Assembly: GCA_028023455.1 (NCBI GenBank)
Contig: JAQFVV010006221.1
Span: forward strand, 9,963,011-10,027,010
Origin: Epiperipatus broadwayi
Taxonomy: Eukaryota > Onychophora > Udeonychophora > Euonychophora > Peripatidae
DNA length: 64,000 nucleotides
Direction: 5' to 3'
Part shown: piece after piece, positions 13,330 to 24,559 of the stretch
How the letters are laid out: each line of letters begins with the position of its first letter
Numbering within the stretch: the stretch's first letter is position 1
The notes under the pieces: generated by a model
Database searches by the model: none
The model's input: only the letters and a program-made list of their open reading frames with translations
Told to the model about the DNA's origin: nothing
Translations under genes and position numbers: made by a program

Positions 13330-14725
13330 CATAAGAGTGACACCTATGAACGGCATTTGTAACTAGAAAAAAAAAAGAAAATACTAAACAATTCAGTATG
13401 ACAATATTTTTTTATTTATTTAGATCATATATTTGCAATTTTAGTGTTTTTATGAATTGTTGCCATTACTACATCTATATATGTCAGCTCAAGGGATCAG
13501 AACACTGAACAAATGATGTTTATGGTAGAATGACTTTGAGATATGAAGAGGAATTGGCAATACCAAATAAACAGTGTGTCATTGATATGTATCCCCTGTG
13601 GTTTTCTTAATAAAATGAGATTCGAAAAAAGCCTAGATACTGGTTTTGGATAAAATAAGCTGATAACGTACTTACCAAGTTAAATTATAGAATTGAAATA
13701 TAGTTCAAAGATAAAAACAAGGTTGTCTCTGAAACTGGAACTTTATTAAAAATTTAGTGTCTTTTAAAAATGAAACCAAAACCACTTGAAGATTTTTGCT
13801 ATTTTGATTGATTATCATATTCAAATTATTCCTTTAATGTTTACCAGTTCCAATAATTGCAAGCCTCATTTGTTATTTAGGTTTTTTTAAATTTTCTTTT
13901 GTATTTTAAAATAATATAAATTATACTGCTATTTCTAAACAGACTTAAGATGCAAATTGTCTAAAAAAGTATGACGAATGTTAATCATGCAAGGCATAAA
14001 AAAAATTAGGAATGGTAACGAAGATAAAAAAATGTTTATAAGAATATTAATATGTACATGTATGATTAATTAAGTTTCTGTGTAGTTCAAATTAATCATT
14101 ATAATTGAGGAATGATATATTAAAATTATTGTAAGAAAAATAATGATAAATAATCTATTCCACTTTTTCTCATAACAAGGTATAGTAGCCTGCACCAAAA
14201 TCCCAACTACTTGGAAGCTATGCTGTAGCTTTCTATGCAGAGTTATAGAACTTGTCTCTATTGACCAGACATTTTCAATCATCCCACCTCACCATATTAC
14301 TCTTGTTAAAAGGATCGATTTTGCAGTGATATATAGGAATCAAGTAGCAAGATAAATTGCCAGTGTGTCGAGGAGATCTAAGGGAAAGAATCTGAGAATA
14401 TACTGGGTTGAAATGACTTGGTTATTCTGATACTGACTACTCACATATTTTGTTGATATCATAATCCTTATTGTGATGAAAAATGAAACTTAAAACAAGC
14501 AAGAAGCAGAAGGCAATACATCATCGATTCATATAAAAAATTGGAATCGATTGTGATTGGCCAAAAAAATACTTTTTTAGTTACTAGATGTAGACAGGTT
14601 ACTTTTTATTCTTGCTTACTATTATAAAAACTATAAACACAAAGAGAAAAGTATTTTTTGCAACCGAAAAAAGAACATTTCTAGATAACGTAATTTAAAT
14701 TTACTTTGTTTTATCTGATACTTTG
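13330..14725. repeat. Ancient duplicated segments B' and A', contiguous
   Basis: The first roughly 330 bases match 12345-12690. The rest matches 10690-11940 in the same orientation. It lacks the family-T insertion, so it preserves the pre-insertion sequence near 14460. The order B-A here versus A-B upstream suggests an original tandem array or a shuffled duplication. Confidence 0.7.
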
Positions 14726-14816
14726 CTTACCACATTATCTCGGTGGCGCCCTCAAACAGTCACCGTATTTGCATAAGCTTTGACAAACTAAGTTAAAATG
14801 TGGCACAATATGTAAT

Positions 14817-15300
14817 ATGTATACAAATATGGAGTCATCTAAAGCATTTGATATAATAATGGAAATGTACATTAAAGATAATAATAAAAATATTATTAAA
14901 ATGGAATGTCATCAATTATATGAAATATTAAATATATGTTGTAAAGGTGAGGTATTTGTGTTTAATGATATATATTACAGGCAATGTAAGGGTTTGAGTA
15001 TGGGGAATAGTTTGAGTGGATTGTTAGCTTTTATATTTATGAATGATTTTGAAGCAAAATATTTTTGTAATCCAAAATATAAAGCTGTATTTTGTGTTAG
15101 ATATGTGGATGATTATTTTTTAGTGTTCAATGGAAATTATAGAAAATCAGAAAATTTTATTCAGTTGATGATAATATTAAATTTACTATGGAAAGGGGAA
15201 AAAATTATGTAATTAATTATATGGATGTAAGGTTAATATTGAAACAAGTGCATTTAGAAAGTGCACTTTTTATGGATTGTTATGTAATTGGGGATAAGAT
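14817..15300 (+). pseudogene. PLE reverse transcriptase fragment
   Basis: The fragment starts at the YTN element of the palm domain (MYTNMESSKAFD). It shows the fingers/palm segment YYRQCKGLSMGNSLSGLLA, which corresponds to the PLE pattern Q-x-x-G-x-x-MG-x-x-LS. The catalytic box is RYVDDYF with both Asp residues present. The frame breaks near 15180: after a one-base shift the protein resumes as a region containing NYVINYMDV and ends in stops near 15320. The start Met is simply the first ATG in a truncated copy. The reverse transcriptase would be related to telomerase, but this copy is dead. Confidence 0.85.
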
Positions 15301-15479
15301 AGAGTATGAACATAAATATTAATAATAGGACAAATTGAGCAATAAATTTATGTTCTGAAGAAAAATTATTTAGAAAAGAAATTAATAATATTAAAGATGA
15401 TGGTATAAAAATGATTATTCTGTTAAAGTTATTGATAAATTATGTGATAAAAATAGTACACAAATAATAAGAAAGAGGA

Positions 15480-15946
15480 ATGCAAAATATAATATATAGT
15501 AGTTATAATGTTTCAAGAAGTACATTTTTTGAGATTAAAAAAATTATGAGAAACATAAATAATAAATATAAAGGGAAAAGTAGATTAATTATTAAACCTG
15601 TATATAAAAAGAAATTTAATTTAGGGAATTTCATTAATAAAACAGAATATCAAGAAATGGAAAAAATAAATTGAATTTATATTATAGAATGTTTGAATTG
15701 TAAGAGGGAGGGGAAAATGTAAATAGATTAAAACTAGATTTAAACAACATTTAAATGATAGAAATTCCAATGTGTATATACATTATAAAGAATTTGGACA
15801 TAAAAATTTTAATATAAAATTGCTGGAAAAGATTAAAAACTACAGAGAAAGAATGATAAAAGAATATTTTTCTATAAAAAAATATAAGCCTGTTTTAAAA
15901 AGGATTAATGGTGTAAATAAGGAATGTAAAATAAAAATAAAAAAAT
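15480..15946 (+). pseudogene. PLE linker and GIY-YIG endonuclease remnant
   Basis: The first part holds the basic linker IIKPVYKKKFNLGNF and ends in a stop near 15672. After frame changes, YIIECLNCKREGKM (about 15680-15720) and NRLKTRFKQHLNDR (about 15724-15765) resemble the start and the Arg-containing helix of PLE GIY-YIG endonucleases. HYKEFGHKNFNIKLLEK follows in the same frame. The domain would nick target DNA during integration. Two frameshifts make it non-functional. Confidence 0.7.
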
Positions 15947-16155
15947 AAAATAAAAGGTAATTAATATGAAATTTTTAAGTAGTATTTTAAGTAAATTATT
16001 AAAGAATAGAAAAAAATTTACATGACTTTTTTAATAGATTTAAAAATATAGATATGGAATGTATGTAAATGATATGGAAGTTCAATTAAATAGTTAAAGG
16101 AAGTAATAAATTTGTAAATTGGGAGATGAGTGGGTTTAAAATGATATAAATAATT

Positions 16156-16247
16156 GTCAAGCATTGGTGGCCTAGTGGTTAGTATAGCTGCCTTCCAATG
16201 CAGCTGGCCTGGGTTCACTTCCCAGTCAATGCTTTGACATAAAAAAA
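16156..16247 (+). mobile_element. tRNA-like retroposon (family T) in PLE tail
   Basis: It starts GTCAAGCATTGGTGGCC, has the box-B-like GGGTTCACTTCCC, and ends TGCTTTGACAT plus A8. The 15-base target copies ATGATATAAATAATT (16141-16155) and ATGATATAAATAGTT (16248-16262) flank it. The empty site is visible in the minus-strand PLE tail near 2260. Confidence 0.85.
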
Positions 16248-16262
16248 ATGATATAAATAGTT

Positions 16263-16395
16263 AGACAGAGATATTTTAGATTCTGGCTCTGGGTAAGCAT
16301 TTATCACAAAGCTTGTTGAGGAATTGGCAATCCTCATTGATTATATCTTACAAGCTTAAGAGAATTGGGTCATGTGATCTATGATTCTTATTTTG
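16263..16395. mobile_element. Short family-C-like retroposon at the same target
   Basis: This 133-base insertion lies between two perfect copies of ATGATATAAATAGTT (16248-16262 and 16396-16410). It contains GCATTTATCACAAAGCTTG and GTCATGTGATCTATGATTC, resembling the termini of family C (23410-23945). It shares its left target copy with the family-T insertion. Confidence 0.75.
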
Positions 16396-16770
16396 ATGAT
16401 ATAAATAGTTGTTTGTTTGCCTGGGTTTTGGATAGATTCTAATATTTTTAAAAATGTATACTTGATAAGTAAAAAATGAAGTTTTATAATAAAGGAAGTA
16501 GAGGGAGGGAGAAGTAAGTAAAAATATAATTATGTATAATTAATATGTCTTATTATAATAGATTTGATATGTTAATTTTAATATAAGAAAGATATTTTTG
16601 TATTTAGAGTATTATGTAAAGATATGTATTTTTTTATTGTAGATCCTTGAAAATGACTGTAATAATGATGTAAAAAACAGTTGAAACGTTCGAAGATGGA
16701 TAATATGTGGATTTATATATATGTTCATAAGTTAATATATGGAAATAAAGTTTTTGGAAAGAAATAAGAA

Positions 16771-17784
16771 ATTTATGTATTTATTTATAATTAGGAATCA
16801 CATATGTTTATTATAAGAGGATAAATTATGTCTGTATTCAAATATAATATTGAAACGATAATTATGGTATTTAAATTTTGATCTTATATTCAATTATAAA
16901 TAATTTAATACGATTATAGTGGAGGTATAACTAATCCGATATGAAATTCGTTATAGTCTATTATTAGTAAGAAACTTAAGAAACAACTATAGATTAGAGG
17001 TGAAGACAAGGAAAATTGCATTGATAAAAATAGATATAGAAAGGTAATAAATAGCTGAGTTGTTTATATAAAATAAATATTATGATTTTGTTATTTTAAG
17101 ATTGTCTAAAAGTGTTATGCCAACATTTAGGATACTATAGCAAAGTTTAAATCATAATTATTTTAGGATAAGATAAATTGTTATATTTGGAAGTGTGTCC
17201 TATAATATTTTCATTTTTTTTTTTTATTTCCTCACAGAATTAATAATAAAACCATATGAAAATTGAAAGTGACAATGAAAAATCAATAATTCAATAATTA
17301 TTAAATTATTATTTTATTGGTTTAAGGTAGAAAAAAATATCAAATGATAAATGTCATGAGATACATAAAAGAAGATTAATGTATAATATGTAATAAATAA
17401 TATTAAAATCGGATTACTTTATTTAAGAAAGAGAACAATAATACATATATTTAAATCTTCTTATATCTTTGAAGTATAATTTATAAGGGATAATGGGTAT
17501 AAATAAAAGTATATAAAAAGGGAGTGATTATTTAATAAATATAGATGATTTGTTATATAAGAAAATAAAGTTCAGTATAATAATAAAACCATATCTTAGA
17601 ATAATGGGGTATTGAATTTAAAATAGATGTAATTATAATGGAAGGAAATGTAAATGTTTGAATGTTTAAATATTTTACTGTATATTATTATATAATGTTT
17701 ATATATATTTTTATGTATTAATTTATTTACTATTTCAAAAATAATTATTAATTTTTTTTATAAATAATGTGTTAGTTAATGTTC
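16771..17784. other. AT-rich DNA, nothing recognised
   Basis: No supported feature. Only poly-T and TA-rich runs were noticed. Confidence 0.45.
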
Positions 17785-17885
17785 GTCAAGCATTGATAGC
17801 CGAGAGGTTAGCGCAACTGCCTTGCAAGCAAGCAGTTACTTTCAGACAGTTGACGCGGTTCGCTTCCCGGCCGATGCTTTGACAT
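17785..17885 (+). mobile_element. tRNA-like retroposon (family T)
   Basis: It starts GTCAAGCATTGATAGCCGAG, carries GAGAGGTTAGCG (box-A-like) and GCGGTTCGCTTCCCGG (box-B-like), and ends CCGATGCTTTGACAT. The tail is short and followed by a G9 run. A longer variable-arm-like segment (ACTTTCAGACAGTTGACG) suggests a class II (Ser/Leu) tRNA ancestor, which is an inference. Confidence 0.8.
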
Positions 17886-18167
17886 ATTGAGGGGGGGGGT
17901 AATATTTAAAAGTTGAACTACATATTTAGAATTGCATTTCTTTGGTTGGAGTCATCATCACAACACCGTTTTCACAAATTATTAATTGTACCATACACTT
18001 AAATTAAAGTGTAAAGTTTAAAATTTAAATAAATTTAATAATAAGATAATGTGTCACGATTATAAAAAAATAACATGTCTTAAAAGATATATTAATTTAT
18101 TCCAATTTACCTTGATCACATAAGTCATTAATTTAGTCCAATTTACCTTGATCACATAAGTCATTAT

Positions 18168-19435
18168 GTAATATAGGGTATATGAGCACAGACTTTCAGA
18201 TGACCCATCACTCTCCACTCTATCTAATAACACTAATACACTCAAGCACATGTATGCTGAAAAGATAAATAATCACCAATATACGTATTTCATGCTAAAC
18301 CAGCAATCATCAGTTGGTCCAGATTATCATCTCCCACACATATATACTATAAGTGCTCAGATATATATTAAGATAGACAATCTTCATACTTTAATGGACA
18401 GGTTCCAATCTACCACACACTCCAACTCTTCAACCGTCCATCCAATTGAAAATCTTAAGATGGAATTCTTGAAGGCCACCCTGAGGCCGAGATTCTTGTC
18501 ACACCCAGGTTGACCTAAGGTCAATCTGAACCCACATGTACAGGACATAATCCATTTAATACATGTGCAAGGATGGGCAGACATCTCTACAATGTAATAA
18601 CTGAAACACAGGCTTATTATATACCTGTGTCTATATATGTAATATAGGGTATATGAGCACAGACTTTCAGATGACCCATCACTCTCCACTCTATCTAATA
18701 ACACTGATACACTCAAGCACATATAGGCTGAAAAGATAAATAATCACCCATATATGTATTTCATGCTAAACCAGCAATCATCAGTTGGTACAGATTATCA
18801 TCTCCCACACATATATACTATAAGTGCTCAGCATATATGTGCTTGAGTGTATCAGTATTATTGGATAGAGTGGAGAGTGATGGGTCATCTGAAAGTCTAT
18901 GCTCATATACCCTATATTACATATATAGACACAGGTATATAATAAGCCTGTGTTTCAGTTATTACATTGTAAAGATGTCTGCCCATCCTTGCATATGTAT
19001 TAAATGGATTATGTCCTGTACATGTGGGGTACAGATTGACCTTAGGTCAACATGGGTGTGACAAGAATCTCAGCCTCAGGGTGGCCTTTGAGCATTCCAT
19101 CTTAAGATTTTCAATTGGATGGACGGTTGAAGATTTGGAGTGTGTGGTAGATTGGAGCCTGTCCATTAAAGTATGAAGATTGTCTAGCTTAATATATATC
19201 TGAGCACTTATAGTATATATGTGTGGGAGATGATAATCTGGACCAACTGATGATTGCTGGTTTAGCATGAAATACGCATATTGGTGATTATTTATCTTTT
19301 CAGCATATATGTGCTTGAGTGTATCAGTGTTATTGGATAGAGTGGAGAGTGATGGGTCATCTGAAAGTCTGTGCTCATATACCCTGTATTACATATATAG
19401 ACACAGGTATATAATAAGCCTGTGTTTCAGTTATT
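18168..19435. mobile_element. Composite foldback retroposon (family A), 1268 bp
   Basis: Perfect 12-base repeats ATAAGTCATTAT flank it (18156-18167 and 19436-19447). Inside, a unit running from GGTATATGAGCACAGACTTT to CCTGTGTCTATATATGTAAT occurs in forward orientation (18168-18640, then a partial copy). It is then repeated in inverse orientation (18835-19435), so most of the insertion can fold back on itself. Open frames on both strands are mirror images of the repeat and not genes. The 3' boundary TGTGTTTCAGTT is the same as in two other copies. Confidence 0.85.
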
Positions 19436-19739
19436 ATAAGTCATTATTAAAATATATATTTTAAAACTATTAAAGTATGTTTATTTATAGTAAATCAGAT
19501 TATGAATTATTTATTGTTGGGATTACATATTATGATTATAAAATGTTGTTTAGGGTGATCAAAAGCATTTCATATATCTATATAAAAATTCATTATTTTT
19601 TCAGTACAACGAGATCATATTGAAAAATAAACTTGATTTATCTGCTTTTGGTATCTTCCATTAAGATGATACATTAATTTTGCCATTATGTCTTGGTATA
19701 AATAATAGAAACTTTGTAAAAAGTGACACCTAGTGCAAA

Positions 19740-19890
19740 CCATAATAATAAATGGTTTCTAGAAGGCTTGTGCATCAAATTCCCTATCTAGTGCTTTCTC
19801 ATCCAATATCTTTAGACTACTTTCTAGCTTATAGCGTTCATCAGTGAGGAGCCTTGGATCTGATAAATGGTGGCCATGTGATGTCTGATA
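19740..19890. mobile_element. Family-B retroposon fragment
   Basis: It contains AGAAGGCTTGTGCATCAAAT, CCCTATCTAGTGC, TTCATCAGTGAGGAGCCTTG and a terminal CCATGTGATGTCT. All are blocks of the family-B consensus seen at 26280 and 41301. Confidence 0.75.
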
Positions 19891-20413
19891 TACCATCAAT
19901 ATTCACCATTTTTTTTCTACTTAATCCCAATCAATTTGTATTATCAGTACTTGTATCTTTATAATAAAGTACATGTTGATTTTTTAAATCAATTGTCTCT
20001 TCATCTGTCCATTTCATGTAACTTTATTTTATTTATTTGAAGTTGATTTGCAATTGTATGTTGCTAAAAAATTTATCATTATCAAATGATAGTGTGGGTC
20101 CACAATTATTGAATTCTTAGCTTTTGCCTTTGTCTGACTACCACTGCCTTGGCTGAGATTTTACACTCCTGGGAATAATGGTTATAATTTAATGTTGTTT
20201 GTCATATTTATTAATATTTTAAAACCTAAAAAAGATCATTAACACATGCATTCATTCTACCTTCAATGCAAGACAACTGACAAGAAAGATCATGGGATTT
20301 CTTGGGTCTTAAATTCAGAAATAGAAAGCAATAAACTAATTTAAGATGACGTAAATATATATAGTAAATTATTGTATATATTTTAACCAAAACTTCAAAT
20401 TCTTTTAATTATG

Positions 20414-20600
20414 CAGTCATCATCATCATTATATTCAATGGCTATGGAAATCCAGTTTCTCCAATTCATAGCCTCTTTTCTTTGTAATACAAAAGAAAAC
20501 ATTCTTATTTCACTATCCATCTCGTAAGTAGTCTCTTTCTAGGTCTTTTATGTCTTCAATCATCTCTTCTAACAATATATTCACCCAACTTCCTATCTGA
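20414..20600 (-). mobile_element. RTE-type LINE 3' fragment
   Basis: On the minus strand it has the AGACCTAGAAAGAGACTA / CGAGATGGAT region, matching the KRPRKRPHVRWMDE segment of the copy at 32150-32645. It ends in ATGATGATGATGA, the same tail. Frames are broken. Confidence 0.7.
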
Positions 20601-20647
20601 ATATTTTTTATGATGTACTAAATTCTGTAATAACATTATTTATGTAG

Positions 20648-20753
20648 TCAAGCATTGGTGGTCGAGAGATCAGCGACAGCTGCTTTACAACCAGTTGTCC
20701 CGGGTTAGCGGGTTTGCTTCCCGGCTGATGCTATGACACATGAGAAAAAAAAA
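20648..20753 (+). mobile_element. tRNA-like retroposon (family T)
   Basis: It starts TCAAGCATTGGTGGTCGAG, has GGGTTTGCTTCCCGG, and ends CTGATGCTATGACACATGAG plus an A9 tail. The 11-base TATTTATGTAG flanks it on both sides (20637-20647 and 20754-20764), so the boundaries are exact. Confidence 0.85.
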
Positions 20754-20764
20754 TATTTATGTAG

Positions 20765-21785
20765 ATTTAATGTATTATATACAAAGAAACTACAATTGAA
20801 ACGTTCTAAAAATAATTATTATTTAGAACAGAATAATTCAATTTGGCAATAGAAAAATTAATTTTAATATTACAAAAATAACTTTTTTAAAATTTTGTTT
20901 TACGATTTAAGTAAAGAGATAGTGAAATAAATTATGCCATTTATTAGAAAAAAAAACTTTTATCTTTTTTATTTTTTTGAAAAAAGATATCAACACTTTA
21001 CTAATTATTGTTAATTTCTGGATAGTCATTATTTTACACAATCTTAGATGAGATTTTACAGAATGTATATCCTTTTTATTTTAAATTTAAAAAATGTAAG
21101 TTTAATAAAAATATAATTATTAAAAAAGATGCTGTTTATACATATTGCATAGACCGGTTATGCAAATAAATAAATAAATAAAGGGAACCCCTGCCTATAG
21201 TTTCTTTATGGGTAATATTGGTTTTTTAATTCTTTTTAAAACTTACCTGCAAAGATTTAATCAATTGTGTTAATAAAATAAATAAAGAAAGCAACTCATT
21301 AATGAAATATAACTAATAGTAAAACAATATTTCATTGAACTGAAGTATGATCGACCATGCATGACATCAATAATATTTAAATTTGTCGTTTTATGCGTTT
21401 GCAAATTTAAAAAAGCTTAATTCACTTCATAAAAATTTTCATTTAATAGCAGGTATCATCTAGTGGTCATTTCATTAACCTTATGAGGTGTTGCAGCATT
21501 CTTTCACTACATACCTTTTATTTCTGGTATTAACTCTTTTTTTGCCCATTCTTTTTTAATTTAAAAGCAACTCAAGTTTTTTTTTTAAATATATATATAT
21601 AACTGGAAAGAATTAGTGAACAAATATATTGGGAAAAACATGAAAATCCAATCACCAAAGGCAGTTTTTTTTTAATGTATTATAACAATTAATCTATCCT
21701 TTTTTTAAAACTCTTCTACCTTATTTTTATTACACTATTTTCCTAACTTTAATTATTCCTATTTGCACTTACATATATTAGTAAG
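20765..21785. other. AT-rich DNA, nothing recognised
   Basis: No supported feature. It includes an (AAAT)n stretch near 21165 and a TA run near 21590. Confidence 0.45.
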
Positions 21786-22024
21786 ACTTTCAGATGATCC
21801 ATCACTTTCCACTCTATCTAATAACACTGATACACTCAAGCACATATATGCTGAAAAGATAAATACGTACATTGGTGATTATTTATCTTTTCAGCATATA
21901 TGTGCTTGAGTGTATCAGTGTTATTAGATAGAGTGGAAAGTGATGGATCATCTGAAAGTCTGTGCTCATATACCCTATATTACATATATAGACACAGGTA
22001 TATAATAAGCCTGTGTTTCAGTTA
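21786..22024. mobile_element. Foldback retroposon (family A), short
   Basis: Perfect 13-base repeats ATATATTAGTAAG flank it (21773-21785 and 22025-22037). The interior is almost entirely a hairpin: ACTTTCAGATGATCCATCAC at the left pairs with GTGATGGATCATCTGAAAGT near 21940, around a spacer of about 15 bases. An unpaired 3' extension runs through GACACAGGTATATAATAAGC to TTTCAGTTA. Confidence 0.9.
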
Positions 22025-22040
22025 ATATATTAGTAAGGAA

Positions 22041-22516
22041 AATCAAATCATATATCATGTGATTTAATTAGCTTGTATTTACAAATGTAATATAATATCT
22101 CTAAACAAGCTTTTTCAATAAATGCCACAAAAGAAAGCATTTAAAATCTCTATCTAGAATTATCCCTATTCTCAAACCTGTTTTGAGTTAACTGCCCTAA
22201 TCAGTGAGGTGCTAGGACATTCAGACTCTAGATATAAAATACAAATTCAATCCCAGCATTTATCAAATACCTAATTATTATGTAAAACATCTGGAAATTT
22301 CAGACATCTACATCTCTTCAAATCCAGCTATCTAACTTAAATAGCCCTATGGGACTGAACTAAATTCAGATACACCCTATATTAATAGCCTTAGCGGACT
22401 GAACTAAATTCAGATACACCATATATTAATAGCCTTAGCAATATAACATCACAAAAGCCTAAAAAGCCAAATTTTAATAGTAAGGAAAACCAAGTCATAC
22501 ATCACATGACTTAATT
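22041..22516. mobile_element. Family-C retroposon with internal duplication
   Basis: Termini are inverted versions of each other: TCAAATCATATATCATGTGA at the left and GTCATACATCACATGACTTA at the right. The interior matches 23410-23945, including TTCAAATCCAGCTATCTAAC and TATTAATAGCCTTAGC. A block of about 50 bases ending TATTAATAGCCTTAGC is tandemly duplicated at 22355-22440. Confidence 0.75.
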
Positions 22517-22744
22517 ATATTACTTACATATAAATGCATGTTTCAGGCATGTATAGGGAAAAAAGATCAAAGAATTTTAAATAGGCTATTGCAGAAGGCA
22601 GAAGCTGTTTCACAATTGTTTCAAAGAAATTGTGGAAAAAGAAAATATTCTTCAGAATAGATAGTTTCTTTGCTTATATTATCCTTTACCTAAGAATAGA
22701 TGTATAATCAGAACTCTGATAATGGCATCATCACTGAAAGTGCA

Positions 22745-23165
22745 CTCAACTAAATAAAGAAAATGAATAAAATCCACTCCATAAACATACACACACACAC
22801 ATAAGCAAAATAATTACATATGCAACAAAGGAAAAATTAATGTTATTGACATTAAATATACAGATGTAATCACTTGAAAAACCATATCAATGCTTTCTAT
22901 AATGTATTTCAGTAATCTGAATCCTAGACAACTACCCAAATATTATACCCTACTGATTATGGTATTCATTACTAAGCTCAGCTAAATAAAAAAAAAGGAA
23001 AGAAATGAAATCTGCTTCATAAAGCATATGCACATATGGAAGAAAAAGAATTATAAATATAACAAAGAGAAGATTAATATTTGTATTTACATTAAATATA
23101 CTGATATAATTACTTGAAATTCCATGTCAGTGTTTTTTACTGTGTATTTTTGTCAATTAGATGTG
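22745..23165. repeat. Two diverged tandem units of about 235 bp
   Basis: The unit 22745-22920 and the unit 22980-23160 share CTCAGCTAAATAAA-type starts, ACATTAAATATACAGAT versus ACATTAAATATACTGAT, and a GTATTTCAGT / GTATTTTTGT end. Source and function are unknown. A (CA)n run lies at 22790-22800. Confidence 0.65.
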
Positions 23166-23409
23166 GTTAGCTAATCTAAACTGAGACAACTATTTAATTT
23201 TTACACCACTATTTTATGTCATTAATATATATTATGCAAATTTATTTTATTTGAGCATATTTTTATAAACAATTTTTGATATTTATTTTAGACTTAAAAT
23301 GTATCAATGATAGTTTTGCATATATATTCATGTGCTCCATCTTTCTATTTGTTCTGATACCATTGATCATATATATCTAAAATATTTACAATCAATATGT
23401 AGTATTCCA

Positions 23410-23945
23410 TTTTTTAAACAAAAAGTCAAAGGTTAATAAGAAATAAAAAATAAAGAGCTTTGTTAATTTGCTCTAACAAGCTTTATTGATAAATGCTAGC
23501 TAAACAAAGCATTTATAAATCTCTATCTTGAAAACCACTCCTTAGCCTCAGAGCAATGGTTTCATGTTTTAGCACTCCTCAGTGAGAAGCTAGAGTAGTT
23601 TCTCACTAGATCTAAAAAATACCAAGCCAAAAACAGCATTTATCTAAAAATTAACTGTTAAGTAGAAAATCTGAAATTTTTAGATACCTAAATGTCTTCA
23701 AACCCAGCTATCTAACTTAAATAGTTATATGGGGCTGGGAGATCTTCAGCCAAACCATATATTAATAGCCTTAGCAATATAACATTACTTAAGACTTTAA
23801 AGCATAGACTATAAATAATCAACAAAAAATCAAAGTCATATATCACATGACTCAGTAAAGCTTGTTAGAGCAAATTAGCAGAGCTCTTTATTTTTTATTT
23901 GCAAGCTTAAAAATTGAGTCATGTGATATATGACTTTGATTTTTT
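23410..23945. mobile_element. Family-C retroposon with terminal foldback
   Basis: It shares blocks with 22041-22516. It begins near a segment GAGCTTTGTTAATTTGCTC (about 23456) that returns in inverse form as GAGCAAATTAGCAGAGCTC (about 23867). The pair TCAAAGTCATATATCACATG / CATGTGATATATGACTTTGA closes a smaller right-hand hairpin (about 23828-23942). TTCAAACCCAGCTATCTAAC is a box-B-like sequence on the minus strand (GGGTTTGAA). Confidence 0.7.
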
Positions 23946-24164
23946 TTTTAAGAAGAAATAAATTTTATAAATTGATTAATATTTATTAAAATGTTTTTAA
24001 GATAAGTAAATAGCTCAGATTATATGTAACTGACAGGAAGTATTTGAAGATTCCAGTGAATTATATCACATTTTCAATCCTATCACATTCATCCATCAGC
24101 TCAGAAGTCAAACCAACCTCTCACACTTCAATATATATATATAAAATACAAATTCTATCACACA

Positions 24165-24285
24165 TTACTGAAACATATGATCAAAATCATGTAAAAAAGA
24201 TATATGATCCCCAAGATGCATATTTTGTGCTGAATCAGCACTCATCGGTTGGTCTAGGTCACAATCTCTTGCACATATCTTCATT
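24165..24285. mobile_element. Diverged family-A fragment
   Basis: GCTGAATCAGCACTCATCGG and TTGGTCTAGGTCACAATCTC resemble the family-A interior (GCTAAACCAGCAATCATCAG, TTGGTCCAGATTATCATCTC). Boundaries are not clear. Confidence 0.6.
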
Positions 24286-24403
24286 ATTTCTTCAGTATGT
24301 TATAGAATAGAAAGAAGCTGTATTTAAATAATGTATATTAGTAAATTCAAAACATTAACACTTAGATATCTATGTAGAGCTTAGCAGAGCTGATAATGCT
24401 TGA

Positions 24404-24548
24404 AACCAAAAAACCCCCAACCCACACCCCCCCCACCCAACCAAAAAAAAAAAAAAAAAAACCCCTTTGGAAAAGGGGGGTCTTAGAGAGGTTTTTTTTT
24501 TTATAAACAATTATGTGCTAGTATAAGAGATAGTGATCATGTGATGCT
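24404..24548. mobile_element. Family-B 3' end fused to a C/G-homopolymer hairpin
   Basis: The 10-base TAATGCTTGA flanks it (24394-24403 and 24549-24558). The left half is a striking block of C and A runs followed by an ACCCCTTT/AAAGGGGG-type hairpin and poly-T (about 24410-24500). The right half, GTATAAGAGATAGTGATCAT then GTGATGC, is the family-B 3' end. Confidence 0.75.
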
Positions 24549-24559
24549 TAATGCTTGAT

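Larger units (their letters stand above)
14800..16770 (+). mobile_element. Penelope-like retroelement, 5'-truncated
   Basis: The fragment has reverse transcriptase (14817-15300), then a linker (15480-15674), then a GIY-YIG-type region (15680-15946), then a 3' non-coding tail shared with the minus copy at 1773-2462. This is the canonical PLE domain order. The 5' part of the reverse transcriptase is missing. The tail contains GTTGAAACGTT preceded by a complementary stem, a degenerate version of the hammerhead-like box often found near PLE ends. Two short insertions interrupt the tail at one target site. Confidence 0.85.

Noticed and set aside
18384-19268. Several 70-112 residue frames on both strands (for example one with CSYTLYYIYRHRYIISL)
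   Set aside because: They are mirror-image translations of the family-A foldback and recur wherever the repeat occurs. No protein similarity or coding signature.
22780-22805. CRISPR-like or satellite array around the CA repeat
   Set aside because: Only a short microsatellite and two diverged units are present. No regular repeat-spacer pattern exists anywhere in the window.
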